Assembly (NCBI GenBank): GCA_016707605.1
Contig: JADJHJ010000009.1
Span: 62,001 to 126,000, forward strand
Reading direction: 5' to 3'
Source: Candidatus Promineofilum glycogenicum
GTDB lineage: Bacteria; Chloroflexota; Anaerolineae; Promineifilales; Promineifilaceae
Length of the DNA: 64,000 nt
Position 1 is the first letter of the stretch, and every line of letters starts with the position of its first letter. A model generated the notes under the pieces. That model saw nothing but the letters and a program-made list of their open reading frames with translations, ran no database searches and was not told where the DNA came from. The position numbers and the translations under genes were made by a program. Below are positions 1-8,585 of this stretch, in pieces.

Positions 1-807
1 GAGGGCGTCGACCCCATCCACTATACGCTGTTCGACCTGAAGGAAGGGTATTGCACCTACTACGCCTCGGCCATGGCCGTGATGCTGCGCTCGCAGGGCG
101 TGCCGGCGCGCGTCGTCAGCGGCTACGCGCTGGGCGAATATGACCCGGCGACGCGCAACTATCGCGTTCGCGCCGTCAACGCCCATACGTGGGTCGAGGT
201 CTACTTCCCCAACTACGGCTGGATCCACTTTGAGCCGACGCAGTCCATCCCTGTGGCCGAGCGGCCCGATTCGGCCACGGCGGGCGAGGGGTTGACGCCG
301 CCGGTACCCCTGAACAATGAGGAGCGGGATCTGACGGACGACGAACTGGCCGACCTAGAGCGGGCTAACAGCCTGCTGGACGGCGTTGACCCGGTCCGTG
401 AGCGCGGGCTGCTCGGCAACGTTGCCTGGTGGCAGGTGGCTATCGGCGCGGCGCTACTGCTGGTCGCCGGGCTGGCCGTCTGGGTGGCCAATCGCTACAA
501 CCGTGGCGTCGAGGGGGACGTCGGCCGCAGCTATCTGCGCCTGGGCGAGTGGGCGCGCTGGCTGGGCATCCCCTGGCGAACGACCCAGACGCCCTATGAG
601 CAGGCCGACGCCCTGGTGGCCGTCGTGCCCCAGGGGCAACAGTCGATCCGCAACCTGACGCGGCAGTACGTGCTGCAACTATTCAGCCCGGCCCGCGCCA
701 CCGACGCCGACTTCGACCCCTACAGCGAGTGGCGACTGTTGCGCCCGGTGCTCCTGCGACAGAGCGTCGTCAAGTTCCTCAACCGCGCGCGCGGCGCCAA
801 AGAGTAG
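1..807 (+). CDS. TgpA-like transglutaminase membrane protein, C-terminal part
   Basis: The reading frame is open from base 1, so the N-terminal part lies outside the window. The visible 268 residues begin inside a transglutaminase-like fold: a catalytic Cys in GYCTYYASAM (about residue 18 of the fragment), the His in NAHTWVEVYF and the WIHFEPT segment that follows the strand usually carrying the acidic third residue (Glu here). A single membrane helix (VAWWQVAIGAALLLVAG, near bases 420-490) and a cytosolic tail like that of DUF4129 follow. This order matches the C-terminal half of DUF3488/TgpA family proteins, often encoded with a MoxR ATPase and a DUF58 protein. Substrate unknown. Confidence 0.85.
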   Translation, partial: EGVDPIHYTLFDLKEGYCTYYASAMAVMLRSQGVPARVVSGYALGEYDPATRNYRVRAVNAHTWVEVYFPNYGWIHFEPTQSIPVAERPDSATAGEGLTPPVPLNNEERDLTDDELADLERANSLLDGVDPVRERGLLGNVAWWQVAIGAALLLVAGLAVWVANRYNRGVEGDVGRSYLRLGEWARWLGIPWRTTQTPYEQADALVAVVPQGQQSIRNLTRQYVLQLFSPARATDADFDPYSEWRLLRPVLLRQSVVKFLNRARGAKE

Positions 808-847
808 CCCGACGTTGCGCGCTGAAGCGCGTGTGGCCCAATATCTC

Positions 848-856
848 TGCTATAAT
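848..856 (+). promoter_or_regulatory. Extended -10 promoter (TGC-TATAAT)
   Basis: A perfect TATAAT at 851-856 is preceded by TGC, the extended -10 form, with no good -35 hexamer. Transcription would begin near 863, about 93 nt before the GTG chosen for the cyclase gene. This excludes the upstream TTG at 815 as start. Confidence 0.6.
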
Positions 857-955
857 GAGCCTGGGGTGGCGGCCAACGTCTGGCCGCCACCCCTGATCAG
901 ACGAGATTGCGGCGACTTGCTCACAGCAAGAGACCTCGCGACAACGGACACACTT

Positions 956-2692
956 GTGACTCAACCAGCGGATAGACCCGGCGACGCCTCGGCCCCCGAA
1001 CGCGCCGCCGAACTGCTGCGGCAGATCGAGCAAATGCAGGCGGCCATCGCCGACCAGCAGCGTAGCCTCATGCGTGCCCCCGACGAGAGCGCGCGGGCGG
1101 CGGCGCTGCGGGCCACCGGGCTACTGGTGCGGCAACTGGTCGACTTGCAGGAGTCGGCCCGCCAACTCGACCGCGACCTACACGCGTTGGCCGCCGAGCG
1201 CGGCCGGCTGCGCGCCTTGCAGGAAGTTGGCGCGGCCATCAACTCCTCGCTCGACCTCGACGTGGTGCTGCAACAGGTTATGGACGCCATCGTGCGCCTG
1301 ACGCGCGCCGAGCGGGCCATGCTGTTGCTAGACAACAACGGCGAGTTGGAACTGAAGATGGCCCGCAATGTGTCGCACGAGACGCTCGCCCCGGCGTCGC
1401 TCGACATCAGCCGCACCATCGTCCGCCGCGTGGCCGAGACGGGCGAACCGATCGTGACCATCAACGCCCAGGAGGATGAGCGTTTCGCCGCGCAACACAG
1501 CATCGTCAGCTTCAAGCTGCGTTCCATCCTCTGCGCGCCGCTGAAGATCAAGGGCGAGACGATTGGCGTGCTCTATGCCGATAACCGCGTGGCCAGCGGC
1601 ATTTTTGGCGACGCCGACCGCGACCTGCTGGCCGGTTTTGCCGACCAGGCGGCGGTGGCCATCGACAACGCCCGCCTCTTCCGCGCTGTCACCGAGATCA
1701 AGCAGTTGCTGGACAACGTCTTCGCCTCCATCGCCAGCGGCGTCATCACCATCGACGCCGCCGAGCGCATCGCCCTCTACAACCGGGCCGCCGAGCGCAT
1801 TCTGGGCGTGTCGGCCGACTCCATCCTGTGGCGCAGCTACCGCACCGTATTGCCGTTGCTGGGTTTGCCGATTGACGATCTGGTGGCAGCCGTGCAACGC
1901 GACGGCCGCACGCAGACGGCCGAGCTAGACCTGGCCGCCGTGCGCCGCCGTGCCGGAGTGACGACCATCAACCTGACCGTCTCGCCGCTGCGCTCGCCGG
2001 CCAATGAGCAGCTCGACGGCGTGGCTTTGCTGCTCGATGACGTGTCGGAGAAGAAGCGCGTGGAGAGCCTGCGCCGCTATCTGCCGCCGGCGCTCGTCGA
2101 CCGCGTGCGCGACCTCGACGCCGCCCAACGGCCGCAGCGCCGCATGTTGACCGTCCTCTTCGCCGACATCCGCGACTTCACCCGCTTTGCCGAGCACCTC
2201 GACCCGGAGGCGCTGATCGACCTGGTCAACGGCTTCTTCTCCGAGGCCGTGGCCGCCATCAGCGAGCATCAAGGACTCATCGACAAGTTCACCGGCGACG
2301 CTGTAATGGCCCTGTTCAACACGCCGCTGAATCCGCAAGAGGATCACACGGAACAGGCGGTGTGGGCGGCGCTGCGCATTCAGACGCGCCTGGCAGCTTA
2401 CCAGCGCGAATTGCCGCCGGAGAAGGTGCTCCACGTCGGCATTGGCATCCACACCGGCGAGGCGGTCGTGGGCAACGTGGGCAGCGCCCAGCGCAAGGAC
2501 TACTCGGCCGTCGGCGACGTGGTGAACCTGGCCAAGCGCTTGCAGGAGATGGCCGGGCGGGATGAGATTCTCCTCAGCCGCAGCGTCCATGAGCGCGTGC
2601 AGCGGCGTGTGCGCGTCGTGCCGCTGCCGACGATGCAGGTGAAGGGACGCCAGACGCTAGAAGAAGTTTTCCGGCTGGTTGGGCTGGCCTGA
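956..2692 (+). CDS. GAF-PAS class III adenylate cyclase
   Basis: A 578-residue soluble signalling protein. The N-terminus (about residues 10-90) is a predicted coiled coil rich in Leu, Arg and Gln; a GAF domain follows (about 95-245), then a PAS domain (about 255-370, TIDAAERIALYNRAAERILG) and a class III cyclase catalytic domain. Metal-binding Asp residues sit in FADIRDFT and TGDAVMALF; the purine-specifying Lys (LIDKFTGD) and Asp (RKDYSAVGD) indicate ATP rather than GTP, so it should make cAMP. The GTG at 956 is chosen because the promoter lies between it and the earlier TTG. A Crp-type regulator and a cyclic-nucleotide-binding transporter lie about 15 kb downstream, giving likely receivers for the signal. 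Confidence 0.88.
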   Translation: MTQPADRPGDASAPERAAELLRQIEQMQAAIADQQRSLMRAPDESARAAALRATGLLVRQLVDLQESARQLDRDLHALAAERGRLRALQEVGAAINSSLDLDVVLQQVMDAIVRLTRAERAMLLLDNNGELELKMARNVSHETLAPASLDISRTIVRRVAETGEPIVTINAQEDERFAAQHSIVSFKLRSILCAPLKIKGETIGVLYADNRVASGIFGDADRDLLAGFADQAAVAIDNARLFRAVTEIKQLLDNVFASIASGVITIDAAERIALYNRAAERILGVSADSILWRSYRTVLPLLGLPIDDLVAAVQRDGRTQTAELDLAAVRRRAGVTTINLTVSPLRSPANEQLDGVALLLDDVSEKKRVESLRRYLPPALVDRVRDLDAAQRPQRRMLTVLFADIRDFTRFAEHLDPEALIDLVNGFFSEAVAAISEHQGLIDKFTGDAVMALFNTPLNPQEDHTEQAVWAALRIQTRLAAYQRELPPEKVLHVGIGIHTGEAVVGNVGSAQRKDYSAVGDVVNLAKRLQEMAGRDEILLSRSVHERVQRRVRVVPLPTMQVKGRQTLEEVFRLVGLA

Positions 2693-2694
2693 GT

Positions 2695-3930
2695 TCACTC
2701 CGGCCGATAGGGGTGTGGCGGCGGCTCGTCCTCTTCGGGCGGCTCGTCGTCGGGGAAGGGTGGCAGATCGAACAGCTTGCGCCAAGCATAGTTGCCGAAC
2801 AGCTTCAGCGAGGCGATGATCGGCGCGGCCAGAATCGCGCCCAGGATGCCGGCCAGCGACGCGCCCATGAACAGCCCGACAATGACGATGATCGGGTGCA
2901 GATCCAGCGCGCCACCGACAATGCGCGGCACCAGCAGATGGTTCTCCAACTGCTGGATAACGATCATCAGCGCCAGCACCACCAGCGCGAACTGCCAGGA
3001 GTCCAACCCCATGTAGTTGTTAGGCTGGAAGAAGGCCACCCCGACCGTGACGCCGGCGCTGATGACCGGGCCGACGTTGGGCAAAAACTCCAGCAGCCCG
3101 GCCAGCAGCCCCAGCGCCAGCGAGTTCTGCACACCTAGCAGCGTCAGGCCGATCCACACCGTCAGAAAGATCACCAGGGCCAGGATGATCTGGCCGCGCA
3201 GGTAGGCGCTCCAGACGTGACGCAACCGGGGCATCAACTGCTCGGCGTCTTCGCGGTAGCCCGGTTGTTGGGCAAAGCTCTTGACGTAGCCGCCGAAACG
3301 GGGCAGGTCGGTGGCCAGATAGATCGACAGGACGAAGATGAAGAGCAGGTTGAAGACGGTGCGCACGGTCGAGGTGGCGAAGCGGCTGACGATGCTGCCG
3401 CTCTGGCTGAGCAGCGGATCCACCAGGCCGAGCAACTGCTCCGGCAAGCGATCCCAGGCGACGACGCTGGGATCGAGCGACAGGGGGCCGAGGGTAATCG
3501 GTTCGGTGCGGTTGACGAGGGCGGCGATGGACACACCGACGTTTTCGATGAGTGCCGGGATCTGCTCAATGAGGCTGGCCGCCTGCTGGTAGGAGGCGAC
3601 ACCGAGGGCGAAGAAGCCGCCGATGAGCGCCGCGGCCAGCACGAGGTAGACGACGGCGATGATGATGCCGCGCCGGATGTTGGTGCGCCGGTCGATGAAG
3701 CTGATCAGCGGGTCGAGCAGGTAGGCCAGGATGGCCGCCATCACCAGCATCACCAGCAGCGTGCGGAAACGCAGCACCAGCGCCGCCAACAGCAGCAGCC
3801 CGGCGACGACCACGATGGTCTTTGTGGTGCGGCTCCAAAAGGGAGAGTTGTTGGACAACGACGGCTCTGGCATCACGGGCGACTCCGGCGAACTTCCCTG
3901 AAGCATACGGGCCTGCGGCGTGTTTGGCAA
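2695..3930 (-). CDS. AI-2E family transporter (PerM-like permease)
   Basis: A 411-residue polytopic membrane protein with the typical layout: two N-terminal helices (TIVVVAGLLLLAALVLRF and LLVMLVMAAILAYLLDPL), a long soluble loop (about 110-190), then five or six further helices containing GLLEFLPNVGPVIS and the motif LVPRIVGGALDLHPIIVI. The tail is Pro/Glu-rich and acidic. Family members include Na+/H+ antiporters and a proposed autoinducer-2 exporter, so the substrate cannot be named. It is convergent with the cyclase gene (2 bp gap) and 6 bp downstream of the methyltransferase gene on the same strand, so likely co-transcribed with it. Confidence 0.85.
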   Translation of the reverse strand: MPNTPQARMLQGSSPESPVMPEPSLSNNSPFWSRTTKTIVVVAGLLLLAALVLRFRTLLVMLVMAAILAYLLDPLISFIDRRTNIRRGIIIAVVYLVLAAALIGGFFALGVASYQQAASLIEQIPALIENVGVSIAALVNRTEPITLGPLSLDPSVVAWDRLPEQLLGLVDPLLSQSGSIVSRFATSTVRTVFNLLFIFVLSIYLATDLPRFGGYVKSFAQQPGYREDAEQLMPRLRHVWSAYLRGQIILALVIFLTVWIGLTLLGVQNSLALGLLAGLLEFLPNVGPVISAGVTVGVAFFQPNNYMGLDSWQFALVVLALMIVIQQLENHLLVPRIVGGALDLHPIIVIVGLFMGASLAGILGAILAAPIIASLKLFGNYAWRKLFDLPPFPDDEPPEEDEPPPHPYRPE

Positions 3931-3936
3931 GGGGGA

Positions 3937-4815
3937 TCAGGCCAAAGGCGCGACATTGGCCACGCCGGGCGCAGGTTGGCCGACCGGTAGCGGGCGCGCC
4001 GGTGGCAGATGGGTGGCGATTGGCCCGGCCGCCTGCTTGCGGACGATGAACAGCAGGTAGGCTCCGCCATCGACCGCGGCCTCCTCCTCATAGAACGGCC
4101 GCACCCAGCGCTCCGTCGGCCGCAGGCTGCTTTCCCACGGGGCGACGATCCAGTGGCCGGTCAGGGCGTGGAGGGCGGCCGAGGGCAACCCCTGCACGTG
4201 ACCGATCTCCAGCGCCCGCAGCGCGCCGCGCGAGAAGTAGTACTGCCAGCGCTCCACGGCGAAGCCGGCCGCGGCCAGCCGCGCGGCCCACGTCTCCGGC
4301 GAGTCGGTGTGGGCGTGGCGCGAGATGGTGTTGAACAGCCGCCGGTAGCGCCCGGCCAGGCCCTCCAGCCGCAGCCGCTCGAAGAACGCCGCCCCGCCCA
4401 GATACTCGGTGAACAGGTGGCTGGGGGTGGTGATGACGAAGCGCGCCCCCGGCCGCAGGACGCGGTTGACCTCGGCCAGCACCGGCGGCAGGTCGGGGAT
4501 GTGCTCCAGCACCGAGTTGCTGAAGGCGCTGGCGAAGGTGTTGTCGGCGAAGGGCAGGCGGTCGCCCAGAGCCTGGATGGGCAGGTGGTACTTCTCGGCG
4601 CGCACGGCCTTGTGCAGCGGCCCCCACCACGGGTCGATGCCCGCGGTCAGCGTCCGGCCGGGGAAGGTGTTGGCCGCGAAGTGGCCGTCGCCGCAGCCCA
4701 CGTCGAGCGTCGGCTCGGGCAGGGGGATGAGCGGGTAGAACCGTGCCTCGACGGCCCGCAACAAGGCACGGAAGGCGGGCAGGGATTTGAGTTGTTGCCA
4801 GAGCAGATCAGTCAT
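3937..4815 (-). CDS. Class I SAM-dependent methyltransferase
   Basis: A 292-residue protein of the Methyltransf_11 type. Motif I (TLDVGCGDGHF, about residue 37) binds S-adenosylmethionine; the region SNSVLEHIPDLPPVLAEVNRVLRPGARFVI is split here for length but contains the post-I acidic strand and the LRPG motif typical of UbiE-like enzymes. The C-terminal half is family-specific and gives no substrate. The next upstream minus-strand gene is a GT4 glycosyltransferase, so a role in glycolipid or polysaccharide modification is possible but unproven. Its start codon abuts a tandem octamer repeat that fills the intergenic space. Confidence 0.8.
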   Translation of the reverse strand: MTDLLWQQLKSLPAFRALLRAVEARFYPLIPLPEPTLDVGCGDGHFAANTFPGRTLTAGIDPWWGPLHKAVRAEKYHLPIQALGDRLPFADNTFASAFSNSVLEHIPDLPPVLAEVNRVLRPGARFVITTPSHLFTEYLGGAAFFERLRLEGLAGRYRRLFNTISRHAHTDSPETWAARLAAAGFAVERWQYYFSRGALRALEIGHVQGLPSAALHALTGHWIVAPWESSLRPTERWVRPFYEEEAAVDGGAYLLFIVRKQAAGPIATHLPPARPLPVGQPAPGVANVAPLA

Positions 4816-4822
4816 CAGTGTC

Positions 4823-4894
4823 CAGTAGGTCAGTGGGTCAGTGGGTCAGTGGGTCAGTGGGTCAGTGGGTCAGTGGGTCAGTGGGTCAGTGGGT
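4823..4894. repeat. Tandem octanucleotide array, 9 units
   Basis: Nine consecutive copies of an 8-mer, CAGTGGGT (the first is CAGTAGGT), make a 72-bp array. It is followed by the related run CCCTAATC/CCTAGCC at 4920-4962. No complementary arm is present, unlike most elements of this family in the window. Confidence 0.95.
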
Positions 4895-4955
4895 AGTCGT
4901 TGGTCGGTGGTCTCTAAATCCTAGCCCCTAGCCCCTAATCCCTAATCCCTAATCC

Positions 4956-6167
4956 CTACCCCCTAAGCGCCCGCAGCCGCTCATAGGCCGTCGGCTCGAG
5001 GGTGCGGCCGGGGCGGTGGCCTTGGCGCAAGCTGTCGAAGAGGCGGACGTATTCGGCCGCCGTCTGGGCGGGGGCGAAGCTGTCGGCGATGGTTTCGGCC
5101 GGGCGGCGGTAGGCTTCGGCGTCGCGCAGGATGCGGATGAGCGCCTCGGCCAGGGCGGCGGCGTCGCCGACCTCGGTCACTTCGCCCATGCCGGTCATCG
5201 TCACCGGCTGGCGCACGCCGGGCAGATTGCAGGCGGCCACGGGCACGCCGTTGCGCATGGCCTCGATCTGCACCAGGCCGAAGCTCTCCGTGCTGTTGAG
5301 GCTGCAAATGCACAGCACGTCGAGGTTGCGATAGAAGGCGGTCAGCTCCGCGCCGCCCAGCGTGCCCAGCAGGCGGTAGTGGGCGGCGTACTTCTCGAAC
5401 AGCGGGGCCAGCCGCGCGGCGTAGGCCTCCTCGCCGATGATCCCTTGGTATGGCCCGGCATGGAGCACCAGGGCGTCGGGGAACGCCTCCAGGACGCGCG
5501 GCAGGGCGTTGAGCAGCACCTCCACCCCCTTCTCGGCCGCCAGCCGGGCGGAGATGCCGATGATCGGCCGCTGGCCCAGCCCATGCTTCTCGGCAAAGGC
5601 GCGCACGACGGCGTCGTCGGCCTCGTCGAGGGTAATGGGCGGCGGGATGATGACCAGCTTGCGGTCGAGATACTGCGACAGGTAGGGGGAGTGCGTGCCG
5701 TAGTCGCGGGTATAGGTGACGACGGCATCGGCCAGCCGCCCGGCGGCGTCGTTTTGCAGGCGCACGACGCGATCCACGGCGCGGTTGAACGTCCCGTCGG
5801 GCAGTTGCAGGTCGCAGTGGTAGGTCAGCACGACCGGCTTGCCCAGCAGGCGGCCGCGCAGGGCCAGCCCCGGCGCGTCGAACTGCGGCAGATGCAGATG
5901 CAGCACGTCGGTGTTGCGCGACAGCCGCCAGGCCATCGGCCCGAAGTCGGGCATCAGCACGCCCTTGCTGACGCGCAGGGCGACGGGGATGCGCACGACC
6001 TTGACGCCGTCCATCACGTCGTAGCGCGGCAGGGCCGGGTCGTACTGCGACGTGAGCACGGTCACGTCGTGCCCCTGCCTGGCCAGCGCCCGGCTGAGGC
6101 GCTCGACGTAGATGGTCAGGCCGCTGACCCAGGGGCGGTAGTAGGTAAGTACTTCGAGTATCTTCAT
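4956..6167 (-). CDS. Glycosyltransferase family 4
   Basis: A 403-residue GT-B glycosyltransferase. The N-terminal domain has the acceptor-side glycine-rich loop (YYRPWVSGLTIYVERLSRAL), and the C-terminal donor-binding domain has the ISARLAAEKGVEVLL strand and the E-x7-E element (ESFGLVQIEAMRNGVPV) that binds the nucleotide sugar. No membrane helix or signal peptide is seen, so it is probably cytosolic or membrane-associated from inside. Such enzymes build glycolipids, capsule or exopolysaccharide. It precedes the methyltransferase gene and follows a YbhN-like membrane protein; all are on the minus strand. Sugar specificity cannot be read from sequence. Confidence 0.85.
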   Translation of the reverse strand: MKILEVLTYYRPWVSGLTIYVERLSRALARQGHDVTVLTSQYDPALPRYDVMDGVKVVRIPVALRVSKGVLMPDFGPMAWRLSRNTDVLHLHLPQFDAPGLALRGRLLGKPVVLTYHCDLQLPDGTFNRAVDRVVRLQNDAAGRLADAVVTYTRDYGTHSPYLSQYLDRKLVIIPPPITLDEADDAVVRAFAEKHGLGQRPIIGISARLAAEKGVEVLLNALPRVLEAFPDALVLHAGPYQGIIGEEAYAARLAPLFEKYAAHYRLLGTLGGAELTAFYRNLDVLCICSLNSTESFGLVQIEAMRNGVPVAACNLPGVRQPVTMTGMGEVTEVGDAAALAEALIRILRDAEAYRRPAETIADSFAPAQTAAEYVRLFDSLRQGHRPGRTLEPTAYERLRALRG

Positions 6168-6180
6168 AAGTTAAGAATTC

Positions 6181-6264
6181 AACGCAAAGGCGCAAAGACG
6201 CAAGGACGCCAAGAAACTAATGCAGTCTTCCCTTTGCGTCTTAGCGTCTTTGCGCCTTTGCGTT
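6181..6264. repeat. Inverted repeat of GCAAAGACGC-type units
   Basis: The left arm (6181-6212) has repeats of GGCGCAAAGACGC style and the right arm (6232-6264) its complement (CTTTGCGTCTTAGCGTC...), separated by about 19 nt. The pair would make a hairpin of about 30 bp between two minus-strand genes. No transposase is present. Confidence 0.85.
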
Positions 6265-6293
6265 AAAAGGGACTACATTGTTATACACCCTCG

Positions 6294-7319
6294 TCAGTGG
6301 GACGCCTCACGGCGCGAGGCGAAGGATTGGGCCGAGTTGAGGACGTTGCGAAAGGTGACGCCCGTGGCGGCAATGCCCACCAGCCCCAGCAGCACCATGA
6401 CGACGATATTCATGGCGTGGTAGAGGAAGGCGAAGGCGGCCGCATCGGCCGCCGGCTGGCCGGCCAGTTGCAGCGCGGCGGTGACGGCGACGTGGTAGGG
6501 GCCGGCCTGGCCGGGGGTAGAGGGCACGGCGACGCTGAAGGCCGCGGCGCACATGACGAAGCCGGTCGCGGCCCAGGTGGGCGACAGGCCGACGGCGCGC
6601 ATGGTGAAGTAGTAGGCGGCCAGCACCGGCAGCCAGGTCAGGATGCTCAGGGCGATCAGTACCGCGCCATCGCGCAGGCTGGTCAGGCTCTTCAGGCCCA
6701 GCAGCAAATCGTCGGCGCGCTTGACCCAGGTGGCTCGATTGAGAAACGGTAGGAAGCGCCGCAGCGCCCAATCGGCCAAGCGCGTGGCCCGCTGGCGCTG
6801 GTTGGCGGCGACGATGAGCACCAGAATGCCGCCGATGGCGGCGAAGCCGGAGACGAGGGCGAAGGAGCGCATCCAGTCGGGCAGCGACGGGATGCCCGAC
6901 AGCGTGAAGGGCAGCAGAACGACGATGAGCACCATGTCCAGCAGGCGCTCGACGACCATAGTCGAGACGCCCTGAGCGATGGTCACCGGCGGGACGTTGC
7001 CGATGAGCACGGCGCGGGCCACGTCGCCCAGGCGCAGCGGCAGCAGTTGGGTCAGCATGTAGCCGATGTTCTGGACGTGGAAGACGGGGGCGTAGGGTGG
7101 GGCGTTGCCGAGCATGAAGCGCCAGCGGACGGCGCGCACGGCCAGAAACAGGACGACGCCCAGCGCGCCCAGCAACAGGAAGCCCAGGTGAACGTGGCGC
7201 AGGCTCTCGATGATCTCGCCCGGCTCGGCGAAGAAGATGAACACGGCCGCCAGACAGGCCACGCCCACCAGCATCCCGACCCAGATTTGCCAACTGCCCT
7301 TGCGGGGTGTTTGCTCCAT
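6294..7319 (-). CDS. YbhN/LPG-synthase-like integral membrane protein (UPF0104)
   Basis: A 341-residue protein with about eight hydrophobic helices, matching the transmembrane domain family of lysylphosphatidylglycerol synthases (flippase domain) but with no catalytic aminoacyltransferase domain. Recognisable elements are RWRFMLGNA after helix 2, LLPLRLGDVARAVLIG, and ERLLDMVLIVVLLPF. Family members often accompany polyprenyl- or lipid-glycosyltransferases and are thought to move lipids between leaflets. The GT4 gene downstream on the same strand fits this. An extended -10 lies only 11 bp before the ATG, so the transcript may be nearly leaderless. Confidence 0.82.
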   Translation of the reverse strand: MEQTPRKGSWQIWVGMLVGVACLAAVFIFFAEPGEIIESLRHVHLGFLLLGALGVVLFLAVRAVRWRFMLGNAPPYAPVFHVQNIGYMLTQLLPLRLGDVARAVLIGNVPPVTIAQGVSTMVVERLLDMVLIVVLLPFTLSGIPSLPDWMRSFALVSGFAAIGGILVLIVAANQRQRATRLADWALRRFLPFLNRATWVKRADDLLLGLKSLTSLRDGAVLIALSILTWLPVLAAYYFTMRAVGLSPTWAATGFVMCAAAFSVAVPSTPGQAGPYHVAVTAALQLAGQPAADAAAFAFLYHAMNIVVMVLLGLVGIAATGVTFRNVLNSAQSFASRREASH

Positions 7320-7329
7320 AGAAGGCGTG

Positions 7330-7338
7330 ATTATAGCA
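7330..7338 (-). promoter_or_regulatory. Extended -10 promoter (TGC-TATAAT)
   Basis: On the minus strand TGC-TATAAT (7338 to 7330) lies 11 bp before the ATG at 7319. Initiation would fall near 7323, leaving almost no leader. Confidence 0.55.
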
Positions 7339-7343
7339 GCATT

Positions 7344-7558
7344 CCCCGGTGCGTCGCACTTTCTGAAGTGCGTCGCACTTTCTTCAGGGGAGGCGATCAG
7401 CGCAAGTAAAGAAGGTGCATCCCACTCAAGAAAGTGGGATGCACCCTACTCGCCCCGGTGCGTCGCACTTTCAGTGCGTCGCACTTTCTTCAGGGGAGGC
7501 GATCAGCGCAAGTAAAGAAGGTGCAACCCACTCAAGAAAGTGGGATGCACCCTACTCG
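7344..7558. repeat. Tandem duplication of a 106-109 bp unit
   Basis: Copy 1 (7344-7452) and copy 2 (7453-7558) differ by one 3-bp deletion and one substitution. Each contains two copies of GTGCGTCGCACTTT and a hairpin GGTGCATCCCACT / AGTGGGATGCACC (13 bp, perfect in copy 1). The right end of copy 2 includes the last seven bases of the neighbouring dehydrogenase gene. Confidence 0.95.
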
Positions 7559-8403
7559 TACTCGTAGAACCCCCGCCCGCTCTTGCGGCCCAGGCGGCCG
7601 GAGGCCACCATGCGCTGCTGGATGGGGTGCGGCCGGTAGCGGGGGTCCTGGAAGTAGGCGTCGTAGACCGACTGGGTGACGGCCAGATTCACGTCCAGCC
7701 CGATCAGGTCGAGCAACTCGAACGGCCCCATGCGGAAGCCCAGGGAGCGCATCAGCCGGTCAATCGTTTCGTGGTCGGCCGCCCGCTCGCCCAACAGCCG
7801 GAACGCCTCGCCATAGAACGGCCGGGCGACGCGGTTGACGATGAACCCCGGCGAGTCGGCGCACAGCACCGGCGTCTTGCCCAGACCCGCGACGAAGGCG
7901 CGGCCGGCGGCCACCGTCTCGTCGCTCGTCTGGTCGCCGCGGATGATCTCCACCAGCGGCATCAGGTGGGCCGGGTTGAAGAAGTGCAGGCCGACGACGC
8001 GGGTGGGGTGATGGGTGGCCCCGGCGATGGCGCTGATGCTGAGGCTGCTGGTGTTGCTGGCCAGGAGGGTGTGGGGCGGGGCGGCGGCGTCGAGGCGGCC
8101 GAACACCTTGCGCTTCAACTCCAGCTCTTCGGGCACGGCCTCGATGACCAGGTCGGCGCGGGCGGCTTCGGCCAGGTCGGTCGTGGGTGACAGCGCGGCG
8201 ATGGCCTGCGCCGCGTCGCCGGCCGTCGTCTTGCCCCGCCGGATGCCTTCCTCGATGCTGTGGCGTATCGTCCGCAGCCCCTTCTGGACGATCTCGTCGG
8301 TCAGGTCGTAGAGCAGCACTCCATGTCCGGCCAGCGCCGCTGCCTGAGCGATGCCGCGCCCCATTGTGCCTGAACCGATGACGGCGACTGTGTTGATCGT
8401 CAT
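7552..8403 (-). CDS. 3-hydroxyacyl-CoA (3-hydroxybutyryl-CoA) dehydrogenase
   Basis: A 283-residue enzyme that interconverts 3-hydroxyacyl-CoA and 3-oxoacyl-CoA with NAD. The N-terminal Rossmann motif is AVIGSGTMGRGIAQAAALAG; the conserved HFFNPAHLMPLVEII segment contains the catalytic His, and the C-terminal dimerisation domain includes NRVARPFYGEAF and GFRMGPFELLDLIG. The length fits the single-function bacterial type (about 285). ATG 8403 is preferred over a GTG at 8424, since the Rossmann strand begins five residues later and GAGGG lies just upstream. Roles include beta-oxidation and butanoate or polyhydroxyalkanoate metabolism; no partner genes are adjacent. Confidence 0.88.
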   Translation of the reverse strand: MTINTVAVIGSGTMGRGIAQAAALAGHGVLLYDLTDEIVQKGLRTIRHSIEEGIRRGKTTAGDAAQAIAALSPTTDLAEAARADLVIEAVPEELELKRKVFGRLDAAAPPHTLLASNTSSLSISAIAGATHHPTRVVGLHFFNPAHLMPLVEIIRGDQTSDETVAAGRAFVAGLGKTPVLCADSPGFIVNRVARPFYGEAFRLLGERAADHETIDRLMRSLGFRMGPFELLDLIGLDVNLAVTQSVYDAYFQDPRYRPHPIQQRMVASGRLGRKSGRGFYEYE

Positions 8404-8410
8404 GGCCCTC

Positions 8411-8580
8411 AGAAAAGAAACCACAGATTACACAGATTTCACAGATTTGGAATAGCTATCCGCAGATTGGGCAGATTGGGCAGATTTCAGAAAGAAGAAT
8501 TCTCTGCTTCTGAAAATCTGCCCAATCTGCCCAATCTGCGGATGATTCCTCTTTAATCTGCGAAATCTGTGGTTTCTTTC
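8411..8580. repeat. Long CAGATT-type inverted repeat
   Basis: About 170 bp made of units such as CACAGATTTC and GCAGATTGG. The left half (8411-8490) pairs with the right half (8508-8580), with a short AT-rich loop near 8495. Related copies lie at 14566-14644 and 28511-28546. It fills the gap between two minus-strand genes. Confidence 0.9.
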
Positions 8581-8585
8581 TTCTT

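Noticed and set aside
815..955. Longer N-terminus for the adenylate cyclase from TTG 815
   Set aside because: The extended -10 promoter at 848-856 lies inside that extension.
4823..4894. CRISPR-like array
   Set aside because: The units are direct octamers with no spacers and no cas genes are near; the same applies to the other heptamer elements.
8404..8424. Earlier GTG start of the hydroxyacyl-CoA dehydrogenase
   Set aside because: It adds seven residues out of the repeat region; ATG 8403 places the Rossmann strand at the usual distance.
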